Shown here one piece after another: positions 16,984-24,918 of a stretch of 64,000 nt of DNA. The DNA comes from Streptomyces clavuligerus (GTDB lineage Bacteria > Actinomycetota > Actinomycetes > Streptomycetales > Streptomycetaceae): NCBI RefSeq assembly GCF_005519465.1, contig NZ_CP027858.1, forward strand, positions 2,294,001 through 2,358,000. Reading direction: 5' to 3'. The notes beneath the pieces were generated by a model. That model searched no databases. It saw only the letters and a program-made list of their open reading frames with translations, and was not told where the DNA came from. The position numbers were made by a program, and so were the translations under genes. Numbering within the stretch: the first letter of the stretch is position 1; every line of letters begins with the position of its first letter.

Positions 16984-18738
16984 GTGCGCAAGGTGCTCAT
17001 CGCCAACCGTGGCGAAATCGCTGTCCGCGTTGCCCGTGCCTGCCGGGATGCCGGAATCGCGAGCGTAGCCGTCTACGCCGACCCGGACCGGGACGCCCTG
17101 CACGTCCGCGCGGCAGACGAGGCGTTCGCCCTGGGCGGTGACACTCCGGCCGCCAGCTATCTGGACATGGGCAAGGTGCTCCAGGCCGCCCGGGACTCCG
17201 GAGCGGACGCCATCCACCCCGGCTACGGATTTCTCTCCGAGAACGCCGAGTTCGCCCAGGCCGTCCTGGACGCCGGGCTGATCTGGATCGGCCCCCCGCC
17301 CTCCGCGATCCGCGACCTCGGCGACAAGGTCGCCGCCCGCCATATCGCCCAGCGCGCGGGAGCCCCCCTGGTCGCCGGGACCCCCGACCCCGTCTCCGGG
17401 GCCGACGAGGTCGTCGCCTTCGCCCGGGAGAACGGACTCCCCATCGCGATCAAGGCCGCCTTCGGCGGCGGCGGACGCGGCCTCAAGGTCGCCCGCACCC
17501 TCGAAGAGGTCCCCGAGCTGTACGACTCCGCCGTCCGCGAGGCCGTCGCCGCCTTCGGCCGCGGCGAGTGCTTCGTCGAGCGCTACCTCGACAAGCCCCG
17601 CCATGTCGAGACCCAGTGCCTGGCCGACCAGCACGGCAACGTGGTCGTCGTCTCCACCCGCGACTGCTCGCTCCAGCGCCGCCACCAGAAGCTCGTCGAG
17701 GAGGCCCCCGCGCCCTTCCTGACGGACGCGCAGAACGCCGAGCTGTACCGCGCCTCCAAGGCCATCCTCAAGGAGGCCGGCTACGTCGGCGCGGGCACCG
17801 TCGAGTTCCTCGTCGGCCTCGACGGCACCATCTCCTTCCTGGAGGTCAACACCCGCCTCCAGGTCGAGCACCCCGTCACCGAGGAGGTCACCGGCCTCGA
17901 CCTCGTCCGCGAGATGTTCCGCATCGCCGTCGGCGAGGAACTCGGCTACGACGACCCGCCGGTGCGCGGCCACTCCTTCGAGTTCCGCATCAACGGCGAG
18001 GACCCGGGCCGCGGCTTCCTGCCCGCCCCCGGCACCGTGACCGTCTTCAACCCGCCCACCGGCCCCGGCGTCCGCCTCGACGCCGGTGTCGAGTCCGGCA
18101 GCGTCATCGGCCCCGCCTGGGACTCCCTCCTCGCCAAGCTGGTCATCACCGGCGCCACCCGGGAACAGGCCCTCCAGCGCGCCGCCCGCGCCCTGGCCGA
18201 ATTCCAGGTCGAGGGCATGGCCACCGCCATCCCCTTCCACCGCGCCGTCGTCACCGACCCGGCCTTCACCAGCGACCCCTTCCGGGTCCACACCCGCTGG
18301 ATCGAGACCGAGTTCGTCAACGAGATCCCCGCCTTCACGGTGCCCTCCGCGCCGGAGGCCGAGGACGAGCCCGGCCGGGAGACCGTCGTCGTCGAGGTCG
18401 GCGGCAAGCGCCTGGAGGTCTCGCTGCCCTCCTCGCTGGGCATGACCCTGGCCCGCACCGGCCTCGCCGCGGGCGCCCGTCCCAAGCGCCGCGCCGCGAA
18501 GAAGTCCTCCGCCGCCGCCTCCGGCGACACCCTCGCCTCCCCCATGCAGGGCACCATCGTCAAGGTCGCCGTGGAGGAGGGGCAGGAGGTCCAGGAGGGC
18601 GACCTCATCGTGGTCCTGGAGGCCATGAAGATGGAACAGCCCCTCAACGCCCACCGCGCGGGCACCGTCAAGGGCCTCAGCGCCGAGGTCGGCGCCGCCG
18701 TCTCCTCCGGCGCCCCCATCTGCGAGATCAAGGACTGA
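16984..18738 (+). CDS. accA2: Acyl-CoA carboxylase alpha subunit (biotin carboxylase plus biotin carrier)
   Basis: 584 residues from GTG 16984 with strong aaggaggga. Carboxylates biotin with ATP and bicarbonate and carries it to the carboxyltransferases; in S. coelicolor the same alpha subunit serves both acetyl- and propionyl-CoA carboxylases (established). Visible: [15 protein letters not shown] at the start, the ATP-grasp glycine loop [13 protein letters not shown] (near 155), [26 protein letters not shown] with metal ligands, then a linker rich in Lys/Arg/Ala and the carrier domain (about 510-584) with the biotinylation motif EAMKMEQP, Lys about 549. Length is normal. Tandem hairpins follow directly. 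Confidence 0.97.
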   Translation: MRKVLIANRGEIAVRVARACRDAGIASVAVYADPDRDALHVRAADEAFALGGDTPAASYLDMGKVLQAARDSGADAIHPGYGFLSENAEFAQAVLDAGLIWIGPPPSAIRDLGDKVAARHIAQRAGAPLVAGTPDPVSGADEVVAFARENGLPIAIKAAFGGGGRGLKVARTLEEVPELYDSAVREAVAAFGRGECFVERYLDKPRHVETQCLADQHGNVVVVSTRDCSLQRRHQKLVEEAPAPFLTDAQNAELYRASKAILKEAGYVGAGTVEFLVGLDGTISFLEVNTRLQVEHPVTEEVTGLDLVREMFRIAVGEELGYDDPPVRGHSFEFRINGEDPGRGFLPAPGTVTVFNPPTGPGVRLDAGVESGSVIGPAWDSLLAKLVITGATREQALQRAARALAEFQVEGMATAIPFHRAVVTDPAFTSDPFRVHTRWIETEFVNEIPAFTVPSAPEAEDEPGRETVVVEVGGKRLEVSLPSSLGMTLARTGLAAGARPKRRAAKKSSAAASGDTLASPMQGTIVKVAVEEGQEVQEGDLIVVLEAMKMEQPLNAHRAGTVKGLSAEVGAAVSSGAPICEIKD

Positions 18739-18742
18739 GCCG

Positions 18743-18764
18743 CGGGAACGGATCGCCGTTCCCG
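18743..18764 (+). terminator. First terminator after accA2
   Basis: cgggaacgg / ccgttcccg, a perfect 9-bp stem with an ATCG tetraloop, starting five bases after the stop codon. Confidence 0.7.
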
Positions 18765-18769
18765 CGCCC

Positions 18770-18813
18770 GACGGCCCGTGCCGCCCGGATCACCCCGGGC
18801 GGCACGGGCCGTC
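18770..18813 (+). terminator. Second, longer terminator after accA2
   Basis: Perfect 19-bp arms (gacggcccgtgccgcccgg and complement) with a 6-base loop, the longest perfect stem I found in the window, only five bases after the first hairpin. The remaining 245 bases to the TetR gene hold nothing clear beyond its ribosome site. Confidence 0.85.
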
Positions 18814-19058
18814 GCCGTGTCCGCGCCCCCTCCGTCGCACCGCCGCGCGCGGCGTCCTCGTACGGCCGCCGCACCGCCCTGACGCGGCGGCCGTACCACC
18901 CGCGGAGGCCGCTCGTACAGCCGCCGTACCGCAGCCGTCGGCGCCGCTGTTTCCCCCGTCCGTCAAGGAGTTCGGCTTCCCCGGGAGCCGGGGCCCCCTC
19001 GGTGGCATCCTGGCCTCCTGGCCGGGAGGCCCGGAGAGACCCCAGAGAGGACCGCGGG

Positions 19059-19661
19059 ATGGCGACACCGACGGCAGGCACGGCCCGCCCCATGCGGGCG
19101 GACGCCCGACGCAACTACGAGCGGCTGCTCACCGAGGCCCGTGCCGTCTTCGCCGAGCGGGGCACGGACGCCTCGCTGGAGGAGATCGCCCGCCGCTCGG
19201 GCGTCGGCATCGGCACGCTCTACCGCCACTTCCCCAACCGTCAGGCGATCATGAACGCGGTCTTCCGGGAGGCGGCCGAGGCCCTGCTCGACCACTCCCG
19301 CGAGCTGGCGTACGCGGAGCGCCCGCGTACAGCGCTGATGGAGTGGCTGCGCGCCCTCATCACCCATGCGAGTGAGTACCGGGGGCTGTCCCGGGCGCTG
19401 ATGTCCGCCTCGCAGGACGCGAGTTCGGCGCTCTCGCCGTGCTGTGTACCGCTGCACCAGGCGGGGGAGCGGCTGCTCGACCGGGCGCGGGAGGCGGGGG
19501 CGGTGCGCGATGACGTGTCCATCGGCGATCTGATGCAGCTCACCAACGCCGTCGCGCTGGCCGCCGAGCAGTCGCCGGACGATCCCGCGCTCCCCGACCG
19601 CCTCCTGAATCTCACCGTGCGGGGCCTGGCGCCCGGCCCCGGACCCGCCGAGGCCGTCTGA
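19059..19661 (+). CDS. TetR-family transcriptional regulator
   Basis: 200 residues from ATG 19059, with agagagg eight bases upstream; ATG 19092 is an alternative. N-terminal TetR HTH (about 14-62): RNYERLLTEARAVFAERG, then ASLEEIARRSGVGIGTLYRHFPNRQAI, a textbook recognition helix. The C-terminal ligand domain has PCCVPLHQAG, with adjacent cysteines that might sense redox or metals, though this is speculation. Residues 62-190 are otherwise unremarkable. It is isolated: accA2 terminators lie upstream, and it converges with the DeoR gene, so the target cannot be inferred from position. Autoregulation is likely, as is usual in the family. Confidence 0.93.
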   Translation: MATPTAGTARPMRADARRNYERLLTEARAVFAERGTDASLEEIARRSGVGIGTLYRHFPNRQAIMNAVFREAAEALLDHSRELAYAERPRTALMEWLRALITHASEYRGLSRALMSASQDASSALSPCCVPLHQAGERLLDRAREAGAVRDDVSIGDLMQLTNAVALAAEQSPDDPALPDRLLNLTVRGLAPGPGPAEAV

Positions 19662-19700
19662 CGCCTCCGGCCCGGAGCCCCGCAGGGCAGGACCGAAACA

Positions 19701-19743
19701 GACCGAACCAGACCTGAGTGGCCCGGGTCGGACCGGTTCGGTT
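19701..19743. terminator. Weak hairpin between convergent TetR and DeoR genes
   Basis: gaccgaacc (19701-19709) can pair with ggttcggtt (19735-19743), eight of nine positions plus a wobble. The region also holds repeated ggttc / gaacc words. Location between two convergent stops makes it a candidate terminator. Confidence 0.4.
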
Positions 19744-19747
19744 CGGT

Positions 19748-20758
19748 TCAGCGGCGGCGGAGGTCCGCCATCCGGGCCACCCGTTCCATGGAGCCGCCGG
19801 GACCCGGGGCCGTCCCCGGCTCCAGACCGCCCGCCGGGCCCAGCCGCGCCGGTCCGGGCCCGGCCCCGCCCCGGGTCCTGCGCTGCCCCGGCAGCGGCAT
19901 CTCACGGCGCTGCGGCCGGACCTTCTCCGACTCGGCGGAGGAGGCCGGAGCCTGGGCGGCGGCCGACGGGGACACCGGGACCCCCGCCACCGTGATCTGC
20001 ACCCCCTGGTCCGCCAGGGCCTGCAACTCGGTCGACGCCCGCTCGTCATGGGCCGGTGGCTCGTCCGTCACCAGCCGGGTGATCACATCCGTGGGCACGG
20101 TCTGGAACATCGTGTCGGCGCCGAGCTTGGTGTGGTCGGCGAGCACCACCACTTCCGCCGCCGCCTGCACCAGCGCCCGATCGACGCTGGCGGAGAGCAT
20201 GTTGGAGGTGGAGAGGCCCCGTTCGGCGGTCAGCCCGCTGCCGGAGAGGAAGGCGCGGGAGACCCTGAGCCCCTGGAGGGACTGCTCCGCCCCGCTGCCC
20301 ACCAGCGCGTAGTTGGAGCCGCGCAGCGTCCCCCCGGTCATGACGACCTCGACCCGGTTGGCGTGGGCGAGGGCCTGTGCGACCAGCAGGGAGTTGGTGA
20401 CGACGGTGAGACCGGGCACCCGGGCGAGCCGGCGGGCCAGCTCCTGGGTGGTGGTTCCCGCGCCGACGACGATCGCCTCGCCCTCGTCGACGAGGCCCGC
20501 GGCGAGATCGGCGATCGCCGTCTTCTCCGCGGTGGCGGACAGGGACTTCTGCGGAAAGCCGGACTCGCGGGTGAACCCGCCCGGCAATACCGCACCGCCG
20601 TGCCGGCGGTCGAGGAGTCCTTCGGCCTCCAGCGCCCGCACATCACGTCGTACGGTCACTTCGGAGGTCTGGACGACGCGGGCGAGCTCACGGAGGGACA
20701 CGGCTCCGTTGGCCCGCACCATTTCAAGGATCAATTGGCGACGTTCTGCAGCGAACAC
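19748..20758 (-). CDS. DeoR-family transcriptional regulator
   Basis: 336 residues from GTG 20758. N-terminal DeoR winged helix (about 1-57): MFAAERRQLILEMVRANG, SLRELARVVQTSEVTVRRDV, LDRRHGGAV. Then the sugar-phosphate sensing DeoRC domain (about 75-235) with VVGAGTTTQELA, TNSLLVAQAL, GGTLR, the conserved pattern of the phosphate-sugar isomerase-like fold. A 90-residue Pro/Arg/Gly-rich tail after about 245 is unusual for the family. Its own upstream region (20759-20830) is AT-rich and lacks the CTACGCGCGTAG palindrome found before the nucleoside genes. As a DeoR protein close to pnp and deoC it is one candidate regulator of that set, binding for example (deoxy)ribose phosphates; this is inference only. 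Confidence 0.92.
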   Translation of the reverse strand: MFAAERRQLILEMVRANGAVSLRELARVVQTSEVTVRRDVRALEAEGLLDRRHGGAVLPGGFTRESGFPQKSLSATAEKTAIADLAAGLVDEGEAIVVGAGTTTQELARRLARVPGLTVVTNSLLVAQALAHANRVEVVMTGGTLRGSNYALVGSGAEQSLQGLRVSRAFLSGSGLTAERGLSTSNMLSASVDRALVQAAAEVVVLADHTKLGADTMFQTVPTDVITRLVTDEPPAHDERASTELQALADQGVQITVAGVPVSPSAAAQAPASSAESEKVRPQRREMPLPGQRRTRGGAGPGPARLGPAGGLEPGTAPGPGGSMERVARMADLRRR

Positions 20759-20881
20759 GAAACTGACAGTAACCTGAGCGGCCGATAGTTTTCAGCAGTA
20801 TGCGCCGAATAATAAGTAGTGCGCTCGCCGGGGACCGGCAAGTGGTATGAGCGAGCACACCCAGGGGATTCCGAACGGTCA

Positions 20882-20905
20882 CGGCCCGGCCGAACGGCCG
20901 GGCCG
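20882..20905 (-). terminator. Terminator after the LpdA-type gene
   Basis: cggcccggcc / ggccgggccg, a perfect 10-bp stem with a GAAC loop, 25 bases beyond the flavoprotein stop codon. Confidence 0.75.
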
Positions 20906-20929
20906 CACCCGGGCGGGGCGCCGCTCCCG

Positions 20930-22450
20930 TCAGCCCTCGTCGGCGGCCTTCCGGGTCTGCAACTGCCGTGCGACCTCGGCAATCGACCCCGACAGCGAGG
21001 GATAGACGGTAAAGGCGTTGGCGATCTGCTCCACCGTCAGATTGTTGTCCACGGCGATCGAGATCGGATGGATCAGCTCACTCGCGCGGGGGGCCACCAC
21101 ACACCCGCCCACCACGATTCCCGTGCCGGGACGACAGAAGATCTTCACAAAACCATCGCGGATTCCCTGCATCTTCGCGCGGGGGTTGCGGAGCAACGGC
21201 AGCTTGACGACCCGCGCGTCGATCGTGCCCGCGTCCACATCCGCCTGGGTGCAGCCGATGGTCGCGATCTCCGGGTCGGTGAAGACATTCGCCGACACGG
21301 TCTTCAGATTGAGCGGGGTGACCGCGTCGCCCAGGAAGTGGTACATCGCGATCCGGCCCTGCATCGCGGCCACCGAGGCGAGCGCGAAGACCCCGGTGAC
21401 ATCACCGGCGGCGTACACGCCCGGGGCGCTGGTGCGGGAGACCCGGTCGGTCCAGATGTGGCCGGAGTCCTTGAGCCGGACACCCGCCTCCTCCAGGCCC
21501 ATCCCGGCGCTGTTCGGGATCGCGCCGACCGCCATCAGACAGTGCGTCCCGGAGATCACCCGGCCGTCGGAGAGGGTCACCTCGACCCGGTCGCCGACCC
21601 GTCCCTCCGGGCCCGCGTCCGGCGAGGAGGGCCCCTGCGACGCGGCGCCGGGAATCCGCTTGACGGCCGCCGCGCGCGAGCGGGCCATGACGTTCATGCC
21701 CCGGCGGCGGAAGACGTCCTCCAGCACGGCGGCGGCGTCGGGGTCCTCGCCGGGGAGCACCCGGTCCCGGGAGGAGACGAGGGTGACGCGGGAGCCGAGC
21801 GCCTGGTAGGCACCGGCGAACTCGGCGCCGGTGACACCGGAGCCGACCACGATCAGCTCCTCGGGCAGCTCCTCCAGGTCGTAGACCTGGGTCCAGTTGA
21901 GGATGCGCTCGCCGTCGGGGAGGGCGTCCGGGATCTCCCGGGGGTGACCGCCGGTGGCGATCAGCACCGCGTCGGCGACAAGGGTCTCCTCGGTGCCGTC
22001 GGCGGCCCGGACGACGACCTTGCGGGAGCCGTCGGCGGCCTGCTGCCCCTCCAGCCGGCCCCGGCCGCGCACCACGCGGGCCCCGGCCCGGGTGACCGAG
22101 GCGGTGATGTCGTGCGACTGGGCGAGCGCGAGGCGCTTCACCCGGCGGTTGACCTTGCCGAGGTCCACACCCACGACCCGGGCGGAGGTCCCCGGCGGCG
22201 GACCCGCGGCGGAGCCCTCGTCGGACACGGTGTCCGCCACGATGATGCCCAGCTCCTCGTAGGAGGAGTCGAAGGTGGTCATCACCTCGGCCGTGGCGAT
22301 GAGGGTCTTGGAGGGCACGCAGTCCGTCAGCACGGACGCGCCGCCGAGGCCGTCGCAGTCGACGACGGTCACCTCCGCGCCGAGTTGGGCGCCCACCAGG
22401 GCCGCCTCGTATCCGCCGGGTCCGCCGCCGATGATCACGATCCGGGTCAC
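20930..22450 (-). CDS. LpdA-type NAD(P)H quinone reductase (flavoprotein disulfide reductase fold)
   Basis: 506 residues from GTG 22450. FAD-binding N-terminus RIVIIGGGPGGYEAALVG; second dinucleotide fold VVGSGVTGAEFAGAY (near 230); FAD motif PGVYAAGDVTG (near 375); C-terminal dimerisation domain. At the place where lipoamide dehydrogenase has the redox pair CxxxxC, this protein reads GGASVLTDCVPSKTL: only the second Cys remains. That is the pattern of M. tuberculosis LpdA (Rv3303c), which reduces quinones with NAD(P)H and lacks lipoamide dehydrogenase activity. An insert of about 20 residues (near 75-95, rich in Gly/Pro/Ser) and another near 280-300 are not usual. Gene is divergent from the gamma-glutamylcyclotransferase gene. 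Not a component of a 2-oxoacid dehydrogenase here. Confidence 0.88.
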   Translation of the reverse strand: MTRIVIIGGGPGGYEAALVGAQLGAEVTVVDCDGLGGASVLTDCVPSKTLIATAEVMTTFDSSYEELGIIVADTVSDEGSAAGPPPGTSARVVGVDLGKVNRRVKRLALAQSHDITASVTRAGARVVRGRGRLEGQQAADGSRKVVVRAADGTEETLVADAVLIATGGHPREIPDALPDGERILNWTQVYDLEELPEELIVVGSGVTGAEFAGAYQALGSRVTLVSSRDRVLPGEDPDAAAVLEDVFRRRGMNVMARSRAAAVKRIPGAASQGPSSPDAGPEGRVGDRVEVTLSDGRVISGTHCLMAVGAIPNSAGMGLEEAGVRLKDSGHIWTDRVSRTSAPGVYAAGDVTGVFALASVAAMQGRIAMYHFLGDAVTPLNLKTVSANVFTDPEIATIGCTQADVDAGTIDARVVKLPLLRNPRAKMQGIRDGFVKIFCRPGTGIVVGGCVVAPRASELIHPISIAVDNNLTVEQIANAFTVYPSLSGSIAEVARQLQTRKAADEG

Positions 22451-22640
22451 AGGGGTTACGCCTCGCGCTCTCGTTGCTGCGGGGGTGTCCCCGCGGGGCT
22501 GAGTCCCACTGGTGGGCTGGAATACGTACCCCATTGTCCCGCACGCATCAAGCTGCTCGCTCCCGGGGCCCACCCCGTGGACACGCGCCGCCCGCGGGGG
22601 TGCGCACGGCCCCGCCCGGAGGGGTGGCCGCGGACCCGCC

Positions 22641-22687
22641 GGACCAAGGACGGGGAGCCACGCCGGACCAAGGACGGGAGCCACGCC
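22641..22687. repeat. Two tandem copies of a 23-24 bp unit
   Basis: ggaccaaggacgggga + gccacgcc (22641-22664) is followed directly by the same unit less one g (22665-22687). The surrounding gap 22451-22813 (363 bases), between divergent genes, holds no credible gene; it must contain both promoters. An AT-richer tgctcgctcccggggcccac stretch is the only other landmark. Confidence 0.7.
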
Positions 22688-22813
22688 GGGAAGGGCCCCG
22701 TCCGGGGGCGTGGAGGCCGTCCGCCGCAGGCCCCGGCTGCCCCGGCCGCCCCTACTCCCCCGTAACACATCGGGAAACGCGGCCACCCGCGCCCCTCCCG
22801 TACCCTCGATCCC

Positions 22814-23251
22814 ATGTCGCTCTACGCCGCGTACGCCGGCAACCTCGACGCGCGGCTGATGAGCCGCCGCGCACCGCACTCCCCGCTGCGCGGCACGGGC
22901 TGGCTCAACGGCTGGCGGCTGACGTTCGGCGGCGAGCAGATGGGCTGGGAGGGGGCGCTCGCCACCATCGTGGAGGCCCCGCGCTCGCAGGTCTTCGTCG
23001 CCCTCTACGACATCGCCCCGATGGACGAGGACTCGATGGACCGCTGGGAGGGTGTCGGCCTCGACATCTACCGGCGGATGCGCGTCCGGGTGCACACGCT
23101 GGACGGTGAGGAACCCGCCTGGGTGTATGTCCTGAACGGGTACGAGGGCGGGCTGCCGTCGGCCCGCTATCTGGGGGAGCTGGCCGACGCGGCGGATTCG
23201 GCGGGAGCGCCGCACGACTATGTGATGGAGCTGCGCAAGCGGCCCTGCTGA
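22814..23251 (+). CDS. Gamma-glutamylcyclotransferase-like protein
   Basis: 145 residues from ATG 22814. The fold cyclises gamma-glutamyl groups to 5-oxoproline. Visible: the N-terminal substrate loop YAAYAGNLDARLM (variant of YGSNL), central YDIAPMDEDSMDRWEG, and YEGGLPSARYLGELADAA at the C-terminus. The conserved catalytic Glu of the family may be the one in MDRWEG, which precedes the usual VYRR-like DIYRRMRV strand. Length fits the compact bacterial family. Streptomyces make mycothiol rather than glutathione, so the natural substrate is open. Divergent from the LpdA-type gene; a hairpin with short A/T run follows about 100 bases downstream. Confidence 0.85.
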   Translation: MSLYAAYAGNLDARLMSRRAPHSPLRGTGWLNGWRLTFGGEQMGWEGALATIVEAPRSQVFVALYDIAPMDEDSMDRWEGVGLDIYRRMRVRVHTLDGEEPAWVYVLNGYEGGLPSARYLGELADAADSAGAPHDYVMELRKRPC

Positions 23252-23354
23252 CGGCACGGCGCCCACCGGCCCGTCCCGCGCGGGTCCGCCCGGGACACCC
23301 CCGGGCGCCCCTTCGCACGCCCCCGCGCACGCCTTTCCACTGCCATGCGCCCCT

Positions 23355-23385
23355 CGCCACTTCCACCTCTTCGGCGGAAGTGGCG
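23355..23385. terminator. Hairpin between gamma-glutamylcyclotransferase and pnp
   Basis: cgccacttcc / ggaagtggcg, a perfect 10-bp stem with an 11-base loop followed by aaaac. Likely terminator of the preceding gene. Confidence 0.6.
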
Positions 23386-23742
23386 AAAACTCATCGGGCG
23401 CGGGGCCGGCGCGCGCCGTGGAATGCCCGCCGGAAGCCCCGGGAAAGTCCGCCGCGCCCGGCTGTTGTCCTGCGAAATCCGTCCGCCGCGCCCGGGGTGC
23501 CGCGCGGGCTCGTTCGCGGAGTGTTTCCAGGCGGACGCGCCGCGTATGCGCCGGTATTCGCGCCGCGCCACTCCCCCGTCCGCTCCCCCGGTCCGGCGAC
23601 ACAATTCCGGGGTCCTTCCCGGGCCCTTCCCAGCGCCTTCCCGGCTTCTTCCAGCGGCGTTCCGGACAGCGTTGGGACGGTGTTCACGGAGCATTCGTCG
23701 GAAACGACAAGACAACGATCCGAGGACCTTGTACCACCGCAT
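23386..23742. other. Long upstream region of pnp, no gene seen
   Basis: Between the hairpin and the operator palindrome there is no supportable gene; open frames on both strands are Arg/Pro/Ser-rich. The last 80 bases become AT-richer (ttcgtcggaaacgacaagacaacgatcc), consistent with a promoter. The whole gap from 23252 to 23779 is 528 bases, long for a gene without a complex leader. Confidence 0.5.
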
Positions 23743-23754
23743 CTACGCGCGTAG
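23743..23754. promoter_or_regulatory. CTACGCGCGTAG palindrome before pnp
   Basis: Exact 12-bp palindrome, 25 bases before the pnp GTG start. The same 12-mer stands before deoC (30034) and before the nucleoside importer operon (55587), with a half-degenerate copy before bmpA (56823). Close to the start codon, it would overlap the transcription start region, fitting a repressor operator. The binding protein is unknown. Confidence 0.8.
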
Positions 23755-23779
23755 GGAATCAGCGGTTACTCTCATTCGC

Positions 23780-24610
23780 GTGAACGCACATGTGAATCCG
23801 GACCTCGACGGCACCAGCGCCGATCCCCACCGGGCGGCCGGTGCCGCGGCTGCCCGTCTGCGCGAGCTGACCGGCGCCGAAACCCACGACGTCGCCCTGG
23901 TGATGGGCTCCGGCTGGGCCCCGGCCGTGGACGCGCTCGGCGCGCCCGAGGCCGAGTTCCCGGTGACCGAACTGCCCGGCTTCCCGCCGCCGGTGGTCGC
24001 GGGCCACGGCGGCAAGATCCGCTCGTACCGCATCGGTGACAAGCGTGCCCTGGTCTTCCTCGGCCGTACGCACTACTACGAGGGCCGGGGCGTCGCCCCC
24101 GTCGCCCACGGTGTGCGCACCGCCGTCGCAGCGGGCTGCAAGACCGTCGTCCTCACCAACGGCTGCGGCGGTCTGCGCGAGGGCATGCGCCCCGGGCAGC
24201 CCGTCCTGATCAGCGACCACATCAACCTCACGGCGACCTCGCCGATCGTGGGCGCGAACTTCGTCGACCTGACGGATCTGTACTCGCCGCGGCTGCGGAC
24301 GCTCTGCAAGGACATCGACCCCTCGCTGGAGGAGGGCGTGTACGTGCAGTTCCCCGGCCCGCACTACGAGACCCCGGCCGAGATCAACATGGTGCGGGTC
24401 CTCGGCGGCGACCTGGTGGGCATGTCCACCGTCCTGGAGGCCATCGCCGCGCGTGAGGCGGGCGCCGAGGTGCTGGGCATCTCCCTGGTCACCAATCTGG
24501 CGGCGGGCATGAGCGGCGAGCCGCTCAACCATGAAGAGGTGCTCCAGGCCGGCCGCGACTCGGCCGCCCGCATGGGCGAGCTGCTGACGCGGGTGCTGGC
24601 CCGCATCTGA
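23780..24610 (+). CDS. Purine nucleoside phosphorylase
   Basis: 276 residues from GTG 23780. Splits purine (deoxy)ribonucleosides with phosphate into base and (deoxy)ribose-1-phosphate. It belongs to the trimeric PNP/MTAP family: phosphate loop [11 protein letters not shown] (near 42), [10 protein letters not shown] with the conserved His (near 100), [18 protein letters not shown] (near 195), [14 protein letters not shown] methionine segment and [16 protein letters not shown] with the base-binding Asn/Glu region. Length fits the trimeric class. It is followed, after a strong hairpin, by the phosphosugar mutase gene that could convert its product. The operator palindrome upstream ties it to deoC and the nucleoside importer. 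Confidence 0.95.
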   Translation: MNAHVNPDLDGTSADPHRAAGAAAARLRELTGAETHDVALVMGSGWAPAVDALGAPEAEFPVTELPGFPPPVVAGHGGKIRSYRIGDKRALVFLGRTHYYEGRGVAPVAHGVRTAVAAGCKTVVLTNGCGGLREGMRPGQPVLISDHINLTATSPIVGANFVDLTDLYSPRLRTLCKDIDPSLEEGVYVQFPGPHYETPAEINMVRVLGGDLVGMSTVLEAIAAREAGAEVLGISLVTNLAAGMSGEPLNHEEVLQAGRDSAARMGELLTRVLARI

Positions 24611-24720
24611 CCGGCCCCGGCCGGTCGTCGCCCACGGCCCCCAGCCCCCTTGTCGCGAAGGCGGTGGCGGGCGCGGCGCGGCCGACGGCACGACCGGCTC
24701 CGGCAGCAGAGCACCGGGCA

Positions 24721-24750
24721 CGTCCGGGCGGGACCGTTCCCGCCCGGACG
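24721..24750 (+). terminator. Strong hairpin between pnp and the mutase gene
   Basis: cgtccgggcggga / tcccgcccggacg, a perfect 13-bp stem with a CCGT loop, 111 bases after pnp. It suggests the mutase gene is not simply read through from pnp. Confidence 0.7.
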
Positions 24751-24755
24751 TTCGC

Positions 24756-24860
24756 GTTGTCCCGGCCGTACCGCGGGTATACGTCGTCCCGGCCCCACCC
24801 CCGGGTGGACGTGGTCCCGGCCCCGTCCGGGTACCCGTTCCCGGCCGTGCCCGGGTCCGC
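24756..24860. repeat. Four imperfect tandem copies of a ~26-bp unit
   Basis: Units begin gttgtcccggcc (24756), gtcgtcccggcc (24783), gtggtcccggcc (24811) and gttcccggcc (24837), each followed by a short ccgnggt or cgggt segment. They occupy the leader between the hairpin and the mutase start (24919), inside a 308-base gap without genes. Confidence 0.65.
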
Positions 24861-24918
24861 GCGGACCCGGCACAGCAGGACCCAGCAGACAGAGCAGCAG
24901 GAGAAAAGGGGAGCGAGC

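Noticed and set aside
23218..23742. Minus-strand ORF in the pnp upstream gap
   Set aside because: Arg/Pro/Gly-rich, no ribosome site, overlaps the terminator hairpin and the gamma-glutamylcyclotransferase end.
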